From: Hymenoscyphus infarciens
Lineage: Eukaryota; Ascomycota; Leotiomycetes; Helotiales; Helotiaceae
Assembly: GCA_001414345.1 (NCBI GenBank)
Contig: LLCB01000029.1
Coordinates: 124,001 to 188,000 of the forward strand
Length of the DNA: 64,000 nucleotides
Direction of reading: 5' to 3'
The position numbers were made by a program, and so were the translations under genes. The notes under the pieces were generated by a model. That model was not told the DNA's origin, made no database searches, and saw only the letters and a list, made by a program, of their open reading frames with translations. Each line of letters begins with the position of its first letter. Position 1 is the stretch's first letter. This document shows, one piece after another, positions 46,404 to 58,189 of the stretch.

Positions 46404-48249
46404 TTGAAGCTGCGTCCTTTAAATAACACGCAATCCAGTTATTAATCCATGGTCTAGACCTTTTTTCCGCTGCAGTAAACAAGACAAATATCGAATATTG
46501 TCATATCCATGTCTCCAATTGAAGCTCGACTGGAGCATAAGCACCAAAGGGGCGAGAGCCCACAAATAAGCGAGCGCGGTTTGAGAGGAGCAACAAACAA
46601 GCCTTCAGTGGGGATATCCTCAGCCGCAACATGCATTTTGTCTATAATTATGAGACACGGGAGCCGTGAAGTCTAAATTGGGACGCTCAGCTTCGCCAGG
46701 CTGGTTGTTGGAGGCTGGAGTAAGGAATATTTTGCTTCATGAGATGCAAGCACGACAGAAATTTACAAAAAAGTGAGTGGACAGCTGAGAATAGAGCTCG
46801 TTTTCTAACCAATATGATGATGGGATTGAAATGAATTGTGTGGGAATGCTCGCCAGGGGGAGTTGTGAATGCATTCTCACAGCACTTTTCTTTTCTCAAC
46901 ATTCATAGAAGAATAACAGTACCATGATGTCAATTGCTCTAACCTTTTAGGGTAATCGAACTGATTTCCAGAAGATTGTTTGAAGAATCAGAGAGTTATC
47001 TAGAGTGGGGCAAAAGGGTGCATCATGGCTTGTCGTTAGAAGAACAAGCGTTGTGCATACTTGAAATCCTCATGAGATTTGTGAAACTTTAATGCATTTA
47101 TGGGAGTTCTCCAAGTTCAGTTTAATTTGCCATGAACAAGAATGGTTAGCAAGAGTATCAGGCTCAGAGTAGCAGCGGATCAATGAAAAGGTTCCCTGGT
47201 ACTGCTGCATTGATTCTGAAACGTGATCAAAGAAGAAGGCCAGACTTTGCGAAGAGAGAGTAAGAAGACCGAAAACATTGCACGTCCAAGGAAATCCAAC
47301 ACTCTAGTTGAATCTACAGGAATTACAGACATTAGTAGAGAGTTGGCTATAGTGCGTTACGATTTAAGCTTCCCTTTTAATAATATTTTATAAACCGTAC
47401 TTTTTTCTTCCTAGGTTTTTTCTTTATTTATTTTAGAAAACAGAAAACTAAAGTACTCTTTAAGATCTAAGACCTAGCTAGAAAGAACTACTATATCTTC
47501 TTATACCTTCTCTCTAATTATTACTATCTCTAAGTAAGTATACTAAGAATAAACTTAAGAAAAGTTAATTCTTAGAAAACTCTCCTTTGGTAAGAGATTT
47601 TTTATACTTTTATAAAGTTCTACTAAGACGTTATAAAATATTATTAAAATAGAAGCTTAATTCGTAACTTACTATAATATAAAAATATAAAATATAAAAC
47701 ATAAAACATAAAACATAAAACATAAAACTAAAAAACTAAAAAAAACAAGACTTTAAAAAAATTAAAATTCTATTTTTAAGACTTAAAAAGATATTATCTA
47801 AAGTATTAAAGCTAAATTTTAAGTCTTAGAATTTACTATCTATTTAATTCAAGTTTTAAAAAACTTATCTACTTAAGGTAAAGTATAGTCTAAGTATAGC
47901 TCGAGGTCTAACTAGTCTCTAGTTATATACTAAAACTAGATAGACGTTTAAGTTTTAGTGTTTTTTTTCTAAGCTACTAGCTTTGAATATCTTTTACTAT
48001 CTTTGTAAATATAGTAGTATTTATAAAGAAAGTCTTTAAAGTTGACTTTTTTTTAAAAAAAAATATATTAAAAGTAAAGTAGTAGCTAATTATATATCTA
48101 GTCTTGAAAATAAAGAATTGCTTTTTTTTTTCTATAAAAACTAAGTTCTCTAAACTAGTAATATAAAAGAGCAAGTTTATAGTTTAAACTATCTAAGTAT
48201 TTTATTTATTTCTTATTTAATATCTCTTTTTGAAAAAAAATACTATTTC

Positions 48250-48536
48250 TGTGACAGCATGCCGTCATCCTAGATAGCTGGGAGTACCTGCCACATATAA
48301 GGTTTCGGCAGTTGTTGTCTTATATTGTCTGTTTTAGGAAGGTTACGTACGTCCGGGCTTTCGGACGTACTTCGTAGGGTTCGGGCTTTTGTATTAGCCG
48401 ACGTATGTCGTTGTTCGGTTTCGTACCTCTTGTATATTAGCATCGTTTAGAGCTGTCTTCGCTCTTTACCTTTAGTTTTCGCGTTAATAACCACGAATAG
48501 ACTACTTCTCTACTCTACTCCTGCCTTGTTATTACA
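48250..48536. mobile_element. Solo LTR of a retrotransposon, with 5-bp target-site duplication
   Basis: Starts TGTGACAGCATGCC and ends TTGTTATTACA, so it has the TG...CA ends of an LTR. ATTTC occurs immediately before (48245-48249) and after (48537-48541), a perfect 5-bp target duplication. It is 287 bp and lacks internal coding sequence or a second LTR nearby. The composition is normal with CA and TG present. The start resembles LTRs of fungal copia-type elements, but family assignment needs a database. Confidence 0.85.
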
Positions 48537-48543
48537 ATTTCTT

Positions 48544-49238
48544 CAGTTATTCTTATACCCTACGTATAGACGCGTTTAGTAGTCTGGTTTAAAACTACTC
48601 TTATTTAAGGTAGTTTCAGACTAAAATCTAGGTAGCTTCGAACTACGATGCTACTAAACTAGTTTAGAAGTGCTAAGATATTAAAATCTGAATTAAAGCA
48701 AGAAACACGTCTACGAGGCGTACTTAAGAGGCCTTCTTTTTGAGAACTTTTTTAGTAGCTTTTGAGGCTCTTTTAGTAGACTTTTTCGTACTAGGAGTAG
48801 TATTAGCCTTATACTATTCTAGAGAAGGTATATTAATTAAAAAGAAGGATAAAAGAGTATAAAAGAGGCGGTAGAAGTAGTAGAAGTAGTAGAAGTAGTA
48901 TTAGCCTTACGCTATTCTAGAGAAGGTATATTAATTAAAAAGAAGGATAAAAGAGTATAAAAGAGGCGGTGGAAGTAGTAGAAGTAGTAGGAGTAGGTAG
49001 AGGAAACTTAGCTTATATACTCGTATTATAGGCTAACTTGCGCTAAAATAATGATTTTTTTAGTAGAGCTTTTTAAATATAAGATTATAGGTAAATTATT
49101 ATTCAATTTCTATATTATTATATACTTTAGTAGAGTTTAAAGAATAAGATAATAATTTAAATATTTAGTCGCGTCAGAGCTAGAAATATAAGATTAGAAC
49201 CGCGTTCTACTAAATCACGTAAGGTGTAAGAATAACTG
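48544..49238. mobile_element. TIR-bounded DNA element, RIP-degraded
   Basis: The left end CAGTTATTCTTATACC and the right end, as reverse complement CAGTTATTCTTACACC, agree over about 24 of 26 bases including a shared flank (48540-48565 against 49217-49242). The interior is AT-rich and contains a 98-bp tandem duplication. A second copy of this terminus occurs at 14999. Superfamily is not determined; no transposase is visible. Confidence 0.6.
48801..48996. repeat. 98-bp tandem duplication
   Basis: Two near-identical copies, 48801-48898 and 48899-48996, differing at a few sites. Each ends in AGTAGTAGAAG-type triplets, which may have driven the duplication. They share similar mutations elsewhere, so the duplication probably happened after or during RIP decay. 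Confidence 0.85.
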
Positions 49239-49933
49239 AAGAGATAAGTTAGTCTTTTATATATAAATAATTTATTTTCCCTCTTTCTATCTTTCTATCT
49301 TTCTAACTATATATACTTATCTAAATAAAGAATATTATTATTTTATTAAGAGCCTATATAGCTTACTCTAAGTGAATTCTAATTATATTAAATATACTAG
49401 AACCTTTTAAAAGTAGTATAATATAAAGTTATCTATTATCTAATTTTTCAGATAATATAAGCTATAATTATTTAGCTCGTATATCTTAGAGCTAGATTTA
49501 TACTACTAGATTTGTAATACTAGTATAAGTAGATAAGAAAGAGATACTAGGATTTATTCTCATTATCGTAGGTTTGTTTTAATAATAATAGAAGATTTAC
49601 TTTTTTTTAATAGAGATAAGCTTCTATATAAGTATTAGATTCTTTTACTAAATAATCTAGCTTAAAAAATATATAGACTAAACGATTTAGTGTATTTTGA
49701 ATTATTAAATATAGTAAATTCTCTTATATTATTTTAACTTCTTTTTAGTAGTATATGTCCTAGACTATCTAGAAAATATACTAGCTAAATAGGCCCTAAG
49801 ATACTTCTAGTTTTTATATTCTTCTATTTTACAGCAAACTCTCTACTAATATCCTCCGTTCCGTATCAGCGAACACTCTACTAAAATAGCATAGCATAGT
49901 ACATCTTCCACCATATTTACACGTAAACCTCAC

Positions 49934-49990
49934 CCCGTCCGTAGTTATCAACTCATCCCGTCCGTAGTTATCAACTCATCCCGTCCGTAG
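49934..49990. repeat. 23-bp tandem repeat, about 2.5 copies
   Basis: Period of exactly 23 bp with the core CCCGTCCGTAGTTATCAACT, starting near 49934, 49957 and 49980. The third copy is incomplete. Confidence 0.85.
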
Positions 49991-50644
49991 TATAAACCCT
50001 CGCACGTTCAACGATATATCCCTTCTCTACACAGTTTCAGCACGCGTATTAGAGTTTCTTCAAAAACTAACATCCCCTCTTACTTATATATACCGTTTCA
50101 AAACCACCCCTCTCATTCGGACAGATAGATGAAAAAACCAACTTCCCTGGTCTAGTCTCGCTCTAGAAGAAGAAGTTAAAAAAATAAAATTAAAAAAATA
50201 TGAATGAAAAATAATATAATAAACCACACCCCATAAAACACACCCCATAAAACACAAAACGAGCAGTGAAGATATAAATTCTAATTCTATATAGAAAAAA
50301 AAGTGAAAAATACAATTGTTGTGGCCCCCCCCCCTCCAAAAATCTCTCGCCTCTCAAAAACAAAAACAAAACAAAAAAAAGCATTTAAAAAGACACACAC
50401 AGAGGGGAATCTTTTCTTTCTTTTTTCTCTAAAAAAATCCCAGCAATCGATACAAGACCTAGAAATACAATTGGCATGTCTCACCTCCTTCACCCTCTCA
50501 GGCCTCTTCGACTCAGCCGGCCTTCCTGTTCTCGCTAGCCTACCCGGTTTCCAGGTCCTGCACACCCTACATACAGCACCTCGCCACCCCAGCAAACCAC
50601 CTGGAAAGACCATCACAGTCCTATTTACACAACCCAACTCATCC

Positions 50645-53467
50645 TCAAATAGGCGCAGGTTCCTCCGGACCATGCCCCGTCTCCTCAGTAGGTGGCGGCG
50701 GCGGCGCACTCTTCTTCGCCGGCGCATTATTAAAATACTTGACAAAATCCTTATTCTCATCAAACGGCCGCTTGCCCAATAACCTCACCATGTCATCGCG
50801 TCCCAGAACCTCCTTAGCCAGAAGCTCCTCGGCCACAATACCAATCTCCTTCTTCTTCTCCGTGAGCAACTCTTTACACTGGACATACGCCTCGTCCACA
50901 ATTCTTCTGACTTCGCTATCGATGGTTTGAGCCGTTGACTCAGCGAATGGTTTGTTGAACTTGTTCTCGTCGTCTTCGAAGTGGAGGGGTCCAAGTTTCT
51001 TCGACATTCCCCATTTCGTGACCATAGCCGTGGCCATACGTGTGACCTTGTTGAAATCATCAGAGGCTCCCGAGGTGACGGTCTCGAAGTGGAGTTCCTC
51101 CGACACACGACCACCGAGAGTCATGGCCATACGATCCATAAGCTGCTTGGTATTCATAAGGTAGGTGTCGCCTGCTGGAAGATATTGTGCGTATCCCAGA
51201 GCTCCTTGACCACGAGGAACGATGGAGACTTTGAGGAGAGGGTCGGCGTATTTGAAGTACCAACCACAGATGGCGTGACCAGCTTCGTGATAGGCCACTG
51301 TTCGTTTTTCTTCAGGGTTGAGGACAAGAGTTTTCTTCTCGAGACCTCCGACTACTCGCTCGATGGCTTGCTCGAAGTGGATCATTGCTACAGATTTAGA
51401 GCTCGTTCGCGCAGCTGTGTTATATTAGCAACTGCTATTGAAAAATGAAGGGAAATAAATACCTATTAATGCTGCCTCGTTACAAACGTTAGCAATATCT
51501 GCACCCGAGAATCCAGGAGTAAGAGCAGAAAGACGCCCAGTCAAGAATTCCATATCCTCATTGGTGACGATTTTCTTCAAGTGAACCAAGAAGATTTGTC
51601 TTCTGCCATCCATCGTAGGTCGATCGATAGCAATCTGTCTGTCGAAACGTCCAGGTCTTGTTAACGCCTTGTCAAGAACATCCGATCTGTTGGTACCAGC
51701 TAGAACCACAACCTGCTCGGCAGTATTGAAACCATCCATCTCGGTTAAAATCTGATTGAGAGTGGCTTCTCGTTCATCATTTCCACCACCAAATGAACCA
51801 GCTTTACCACGAGCCTTTCCGATTGCATCAATCTCGTCAATGAAGATAATACAAGGGGTATTCTTTCTGGCCATCGCGAAGAGATCTCGAACTCTGGAAG
51901 CACCAACACCGACAAACATCTCCACAAACTCGGAACCACTGACGCTGAAGAAAGGTACACCCGATTCTCCGGCTGTGGCCTTTGCTAGTAAAGTCTTACC
52001 GGTACCAGGTGGACCAGAAAGGATGGCTCCTCGAGGGATCTTAGCACCCAATCTTTCGAATTGCTCAGGTGTCTTTAGAAATGAAACGAATTCCATAATC
52101 TCCATCTTGGCTTCGTCCATACCCGCAACATCCTTGAACTTGACCTTGACATCAGTCTCATGGTTGAATTGCTTAGCGCGACTCTTGCCCATCCCGAAAA
52201 CACCACTTGAACCTCCGCCACCGCCACCAGCTCTTCTTGACATGTAAAATATGGCACCCAAGAACAAAAGCGTAGGTCCGAAGTTGATGAGGAGCGACCA
52301 TGAATCTGTATCCGTGGTATAGCTAATTGGTATCCGTTCTGAGCTTGGAATTCCCAATTCGTTTTGAGCATCCTCTATCCGTCTCTCGAAAGCCTCGACA
52401 GAGCCTATCGAGAAGTAGTAATGGAAATTTGGGTTTGCGGCTGGTGAGTCTGGGTACATTGATTGTGCAGCTTCCCGGTGCAGCTCGACTCTGACGCGAT
52501 CCCGATTGACAACCGTAAGTTTCTCTACCAATCCCTTGTCGAAAAAGGTAGTCTTGAATTCCTGGTATGTGATGTCCCGGCCCTGCTCGCCCGGCATAAC
52601 CATTCTGTACAAAAGATAGGATACGAAAGCCGATAACAAGAGCGTACTCATATCAAGCCTGATTTCGTTGATCTTGAATTCCGGCGGAACCTTGCTGCCC
52701 TTCTTTCCACCCGGTGGTGGCGGGAGCCCAGAACCACCACTCTCATTCTTCTTCGTTTCGTTGCTCTCGAAATCCGGCTTTCCCTTGTCCTTGCCCTTTT
52801 TCTGTGCTTCCTCCGCATCCAACTCTTCCTCCATAGAATTCACAATGGTCTTGGTCATTTTCATCGTCATCTTAAACAGCTTCCCCATCGTCACCATAGA
52901 GTAAGGCTGATCAGCTTGGTTCCTCAACAAGTCCACCATTTCCTTGGGAATTCCCTTTTTCTTCATGATTCTGAGCGCTCGGTCGACGGCCTCCGCCGAG
53001 GCTGCTGGCAGTCCCTGCTTCAGCGTATCGAATTGTGCCTTGATCAGCCTCTCCTCCTCTGGTCCCATCCTGATCATGCCCGGCTCCAAAGGAGTATCCT
53101 CTTCAGAATTTGCCTCTGCCTCTTCCGTAGACTCCTTTGCCTCCGTGGCAGGTTCCGCAGACTTTCCATCCTCCGCTGGCTGTGATAAAGGTGTCTTTCC
53201 ATCATACAAGTGTTCCGTCCCCGTCGCAGATTTCTGCTCTGCCTTTTCCACTTTCTCTACCTTCTCCTTCTTCGCCGCGCCATTGCCTCTCGGTTTCCTC
53301 GGCGGTGGATTCGTGTATTCCCTCGTCTGATTGACCGATATCCTCGAAGCTTTCGAAGCTCTGAAAAAACTGGTATGGGTGGCGGTTCGGCGGACGACGG
53401 CGGATTGAAATGTTGTTCTCGAGATTCGTGCTAGAGAACCACTCGATTGCCGCAATATCGAGCTCAT
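50645..53467 (-). CDS. Mitochondrial inner-membrane m-AAA protease subunit (Afg3/Yta12 type)
   Basis: ATP-dependent metalloprotease that degrades misfolded inner-membrane proteins and processes ribosomal and other mitochondrial proteins. Two exons, 53467-51463 and 51414-50645, across a 48-bp intron, give 924 residues. An Arg/Ser-rich, acid-poor N-terminus fits a mitochondrial presequence. Two transmembrane segments are near residues 270-288 and 388-405, with the intermembrane domain between them. Walker A is GPPGTGKT (about 485), Walker [12 protein letters not shown], and the zinc site is HEAGH in [12 protein letters not shown] (about 708). The C-terminus is Pro-rich and acidic. Whether it is an orthologue of yeast Afg3 or Yta12 cannot be decided by eye, since many filamentous fungi carry both forms. 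Confidence 0.94.
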
Positions 53468-54174
53468 CCTTGGGGTTGCGAGGAAGGATGAACCTTCGGA
53501 AAGAGGGAGGTAGAGTCACTGTCTCGTGAGGGGGGCTTCCAGTGACTCTGTTTTGGTGCTAATTCATTGGGAGGCAGTTGATGTCGGTGTTGGGCTTAAG
53601 CTAGCTCTCCATGACCCGTACAGAGGACCGCGAATCTTTCCTTGCCTTCGGAAGGCACGTGACTTAACCCCGAGGCCCAAATTTTGTACAAGGTTCTATT
53701 CGCTGTATCTCAACTTACTCAAGCTCACTTGGACGCGTATTGAACTTTTTTACTTCTTTACAACATATATTGCTGCTATAATAATAACAATTAGGGTATG
53801 GATCCATCCATACAATCATCAAAACCATCCATTGATCTCAACCAGCTCCAGTTCCCTCCCCCCATACAGTTCCCCAGAGGCCCCATTCAAGAGTAGAGAA
53901 TACATGGCTACACTTAACCCCATCCATACTCACATTCGATGCCCTCCAGAAAGACGTGCAAAGAGTAGTTGTCAAATACGCCACCCCAAAAATCATGAAC
54001 AGCAAAACAGGAACATTTCCTCGTCGAAACTTCATAGCAGCATGCATAATTAGTAAAAAGGAGAAATCAAAACTCCCAGTCTATGCATTCCATCGTACCC
54101 CATTTTGAACCCTTTTTCCTCCCCTAAATTTCGCCTGCCCAAAGTACTTGCGAGCTATTGTGATGGTACTTTTG
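53468..54174. other. Intergenic region between two minus-strand genes
   Basis: About 700 bases holding the promoter of the m-AAA protease gene and the 3' UTR of the transcription factor gene. No gene or repeat is seen. Confidence 0.6.
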
Positions 54175-57150
54175 TTACATCGGCTGATGCTGTAGATGTT
54201 GATTATTAACGTTCTGCAAATTTGGATCCCCCACAATGCCATTCTCAAAACTCGGATAGGCGCCACCTGTCATGTCCGCCCAATCCCACTCCAAGGCCAT
54301 AGGCATCTGCCATAGATCTTGGGGTACGAAGGGTTGTTGAAAAGAGTTCAAGTTGAGCGGAGAGTTGAGTTGGCCACCATTAGTGGTATATCCCATATCC
54401 CCATTGAAAGGAGTCATTCCATTGGCTGGAGTGGTGTAATCCTGCCCAAAATTTCCGAATTCTTGTTGGTAATCTAGAGGCGGAGGAGGAGAAGCGTGGT
54501 TGGCCATTGGAGTGCCTGCAAATCCATTTTGTTGAATGCTTTGGTGAGACATGGCTGGAGAAAATACATCCGCGATGTTTGGTGTCTGTCCGGGATGTGG
54601 CATGGGTTGTGGAGGTGCCGGCTTTGTCTTCCCAAGATGATCACCATCACTCTTGCGTTTTCTTCTCGAGGAGCTGTCTTTTTCTGCCTTGTCCAATACA
54701 GCTTTTGCAATTCTCTCGAATTCGGTGCAGACGCCGAGCATGCGCTTTACACCACCGTTTTCCTCTTCGGAGCCCAGCATTGACAAGAATTGGACCACGA
54801 GACCCATCAATCGAACATCGGCGCGAGCCCGAGGATCTTGTGGATTTTGTAAAATGTTTCCGAATAATGTTACAAGCGCAGAGACGGGGAAATAAAGAAT
54901 GAGCCTGTCGGGAGTTAGCTTCCGATCACACCAGGATCGAGTATAAAGCTTACCAAACGCAAGCAAAGTCCCCTTGAGGGACGTATTTAATTAAATGTAT
55001 CGAGGCACGAGCCGCAGAAACACACAGAGCGGCTGACGAAAACACACGAGGATTCAGGGGTCTGGCGTTCAATCCTTGAATGGCGAAATTTGACAACCGA
55101 CTGGTCCAATAACCGTGATGAACAGACATGCGATGAATTGTTGTCAAACAGTTGTAATAGGTGAAGTGAAGAACAACAATGTGGAGTATTAATGGCGTAT
55201 GGGAAGCCTTGATTTCGTGTTCCGGACGGAAGTCAACCGGAATGTTGTCCTTCCACTCTTCCAGCTGTCGGTCGAGCTCTCCGATGGTATTGAGAAGCTC
55301 GCCGTCGGTTTGTTTTGCGGCCTTCGTTGAGTATAATTGTTTGTATACTTTACTCTCGATGGTAGCAAATTCGCACATGAGACGGAAAATGTTCACTTTT
55401 CCTTTTCCATCCGCCAGAGGGATATTGCCAATATTGTCGTCTGGGTCCGCGCTCGGTAGCTCGACATTCATATCATCGTCATCTTGCACAGTAGGTCGTC
55501 CTGATCGCAGGCAAATATCCTTGTCCAGCATATACCCAATCCAGAACACTCGCTTTCGCTGTTCGATCTCGACTGGGTTCAAATTGAATCCAGAACCCTT
55601 CTTATGAAGTCCAATACTGTGTGATAAACGTATCGCAGCCGCAACCAGGAAAAACGAGGGTTGTGGATTGGGTGTGCCTTGCATAAATAGTGACATTCCG
55701 AGGAGGGCTTGTACACTGAGAAGATCCGTGTTTCGCATGGTGAGTTCCGTAAACACGCCAAGAGCATTTTTCATGTATCCCCAAGCCTTCTCGTCTTCCT
55801 CTGCCGGGACCAAATGACTCATAACCCGTAATCGATGGGATATCGCAAGGGTGACGTTCAAACTGGCCCACCATCCGGATCCATCGTAAGGGTCTCGGGA
55901 ATATTGTCTATCGACTAGATGCATAAAGGTTGGTTGATGGAAGAGGGGAAACATGCAGTTAAAGTTCTCGAAAAAGTCCTTCATCAAAGACACACATTCG
56001 TTCTTTGGCGGCAGCTGCCTGAATATTCGGCGATGGAAAAGATCTCCGAATACTTCTGGTTTCCAGTACATGTACTTGTTTTCGTCCACGGAAGAGGCAG
56101 AGATCATTTCTTGGAAGGAGGAATCACCAGTTTTGTCGTTGACCCATTGTATACCTTTTGGGGAAAAAATAGAAAATCCAGATGATGAACCTAGTCATTT
56201 ATCAGTAGGTAATTCAGAACATAAGCTTCCATAGACAGCATTACCTATATATCGAGTTTCACCACAATTGTTGGTCACTAAAGAGCACATCATATCAGAG
56301 AGCTCCTCCACACCTTCTGGTTTCTCCTCTTCCTCCTCCGTGAGTGTGACATGCGAAAGACGCTTTTCGCCATTCCGAACAGAGGGTTCTGGTGAGGCGA
56401 GAGTACTTCGTGGTGTGGAGCTAGAGTTTGGATCGTGTCCGGGGGAGCTATGCGACGGCGAGGTTGGACCGGAGGTGGGTGCCTGTGAAGCTCTCTGAGC
56501 CTGTTGATCCGCAAGGCGTTTCTCCAATGTACCCAGATCTGTTCGCCCGTTATCATCCTCCTTTAGGAGTCCTGGAGAAAGTTAGCATGTACATGCTTAC
56601 ACAAGCGCAAAAATATTGTGTTTCAGAACGAACCGGTTAACCTCAGCAAGCTCTCCATTCTCCCCAATCGATTCTCGAGGCCTTCGATGTATTTCGCACT
56701 GAGGAGACATCAGCGACCTATCCTATCTGTGTTCCGGAGCTTATACATACCCTTTTGGGGGATTTCTCTTCTTCTCCACCTGCGTGAAGACACATTCCGT
56801 CTTGTAGTTGATGCAATGGGTACACGCTGGCATCTTTCCATCGCACTTGATCTTCTTCTTCCTACACATATCACAAGCCTATTCCCCAGTCAGCAAGGGC
56901 CGAAGAACGATATTGGTGAAAGCCGAGGCTATCCTACCCTCGCGATCCTCCTTCGCTTTGCCTCATTGCTCTCATCCAACAAGGTCCCATCCCCAAATAT
57001 TCCACCCGATAAGTCGGGCATGTTTCCATTCATAGGAAGACCATCGTTGCCGCCGTAGGCTCCATAAAGGTGTGGTGGTGGGTTCATGAGGGGTTGTTGT
57101 GCCATCTGCGGCATCTGATAACCGTTGCTATCGTGATGTAGCTGGTCCAT
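54175..57150 (-). CDS. Zn2Cys6 transcription factor with fungal-specific domain
   Basis: Predicted DNA-binding regulator. Six exons: 57150-56938, 56878-56751, 56698-56634, 56571-56245, 56190-54954 and 54904-54175, totalling 899 residues. The binuclear zinc cluster lies across exon 2 with Cys73, Cys76, Cys83, Cys90, Cys93 and Cys100. A coiled-coil-like linker [20 protein letters not shown] follows directly. A Ser/Thr/Pro-rich linker leads into the fungal_trans domain, with [41 protein letters not shown] and [10 protein letters not shown]. The C-terminal region is Gln/Pro/Asn-rich, suggesting activation. An exon-3 donor at 56633 was chosen so that [13 protein letters not shown] stays in frame. 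The target pathway is unknown. Confidence 0.9.
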
Positions 57151-57718
57151 GGTTCCTGTTTGCGACTAGCACTTCGACCGCGTGGCCGGAACTCGCAGAA
57201 GAAATCTCTCAGCGATGGAGGCGAGGAATTGTGCGTTGTCTAGCGAGGGTTACAATAGACGGGTGGCGGAGGTATGGTTGATTCGTGAAAGTTGGGATTG
57301 TTCTGGGGATTATTTGGAATGTATGAGAGAAAGAGATGCTTGAGCCTCCCGTCGTTACGGAGTTACAGTCCTCAAGCGGCCTTTTTTTTTCTCTCTCGTT
57401 TTCGGGTTATCCTAGGATCCCAGGAACTTTACCCGTTACTCTTGGGGCAAGAGAGGCCAATGGGTCAGAATGCTGAAGATTCCGTAACAGCACAGCGTCA
57501 GCGGGATGCTGGGGGGGTCCAGTGTAGGGGAGGGGGGGGGGGTCGAGTGCAAATGTGCAGGGGCGTGAATGGATGCAGGGACGGAAAAGGGAAGCTTCAG
57601 GGCCTTATTTGGAGTTTCGAGGCGACAAGGTGTGATGGAGGGGAGGGGGTGCTTTGGTTTGGGGCTGTCGTGTAAGGAAGGGGAAGGGTAGTACCGCTGC
57701 ACTGCAGGAGGTGGAAAG

Positions 57719-57720
<2 letters not shown>

Positions 57721-57757
<37 letters not shown>
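57721..57757. repeat. (GT)n microsatellite
   Basis: Eighteen GT units plus a G, uninterrupted. It lies about 570 bp upstream of the transcription factor start. Confidence 0.95.
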
Positions 57758-57758
<1 letters not shown>

Positions 57759-58154
57759 TGTTGGCACTGAGATGGTGGGCGAGAGTGACGGCGACTCGCG
57801 ATTCAAAAAAGAAAAAAGGTGGGTAACGCCTTCTCTTCTTCACTCCAAGTAGAGTGAGTATTGTAAGTCTGTAGGTACCTAAGTATCAATACAACAGGGG
57901 ACTAGACTAGAACCCCAGGCCAGCGCAGAGCAGTTGAAGCCTTCCCGTCACGTCAAGCGAGAGGTCTAAAGTGCCAAGCACTGTGAATAGCAACGACAAG
58001 CAAAGGCAGAGAGTTGACCAGCGCTAGAATGCTGCCAGAATGCTTCGATTCGTTTGATGAAATCAATTGCTTCTTTCCTCTCAGGGAAATCAAGTCTGAA
58101 GCGCGGAAACCACGGGAGTACGAAGCATCCAAGAGAAGAAGAAGAAGCCCCAAG

Positions 58155-58189
58155 TCCAACCCCAACCCCAACCCCAACCCCAACCCCAA
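58155..58189. repeat. (CCCCAA)n short tandem repeat
   Basis: About five units of CCCCAA read on the plus strand. It resembles a ciliate-type telomere repeat but fungal telomeres are usually TTAGGG, and it is internal, so I treat it as an ordinary microsatellite. Confidence 0.85.

Larger units (their letters stand above)
47370..50000. repeat. Large AT-rich RIP block with nested elements
   Basis: About 2.6 kb of TA-rich sequence with little CA or TG. An AACATAAAAC-type tandem lies near 47695-47728. The block encloses a solo LTR of normal composition at 48250-48536, so the insertion is younger than the mutation of its surroundings or escaped it. Confidence 0.75.
46404..50644. other. Gene-free region dominated by RIP-degraded repeats
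   Basis: 46404-47370 is ordinary sequence with no supported gene. From about 47370 to 50000 it is AT-rich with RIP-type dinucleotides and hosts a solo LTR and a TIR-bounded element (listed separately). 50000-50644 returns to normal composition and is probably the 3' UTR of the m-AAA protease gene, with poly-C and A-rich tracts near 50326-50390. Confidence 0.6.

Noticed and set aside
48250..48536. Full LTR retrotransposon
   Set aside because: No second LTR, primer-binding site or pol coding sequence is next to it; only a solo LTR is supported.
54175..57150. XlnR-like xylanase regulator
   Set aside because: The zinc cluster wording ([18 protein letters not shown]) differs from XlnR; only the fungal_trans class can be claimed.
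58155..58189. Internal telomere-like CCCCAA repeat
   Set aside because: Too short, and fungal telomeres are normally TTAGGG; treated as a microsatellite.
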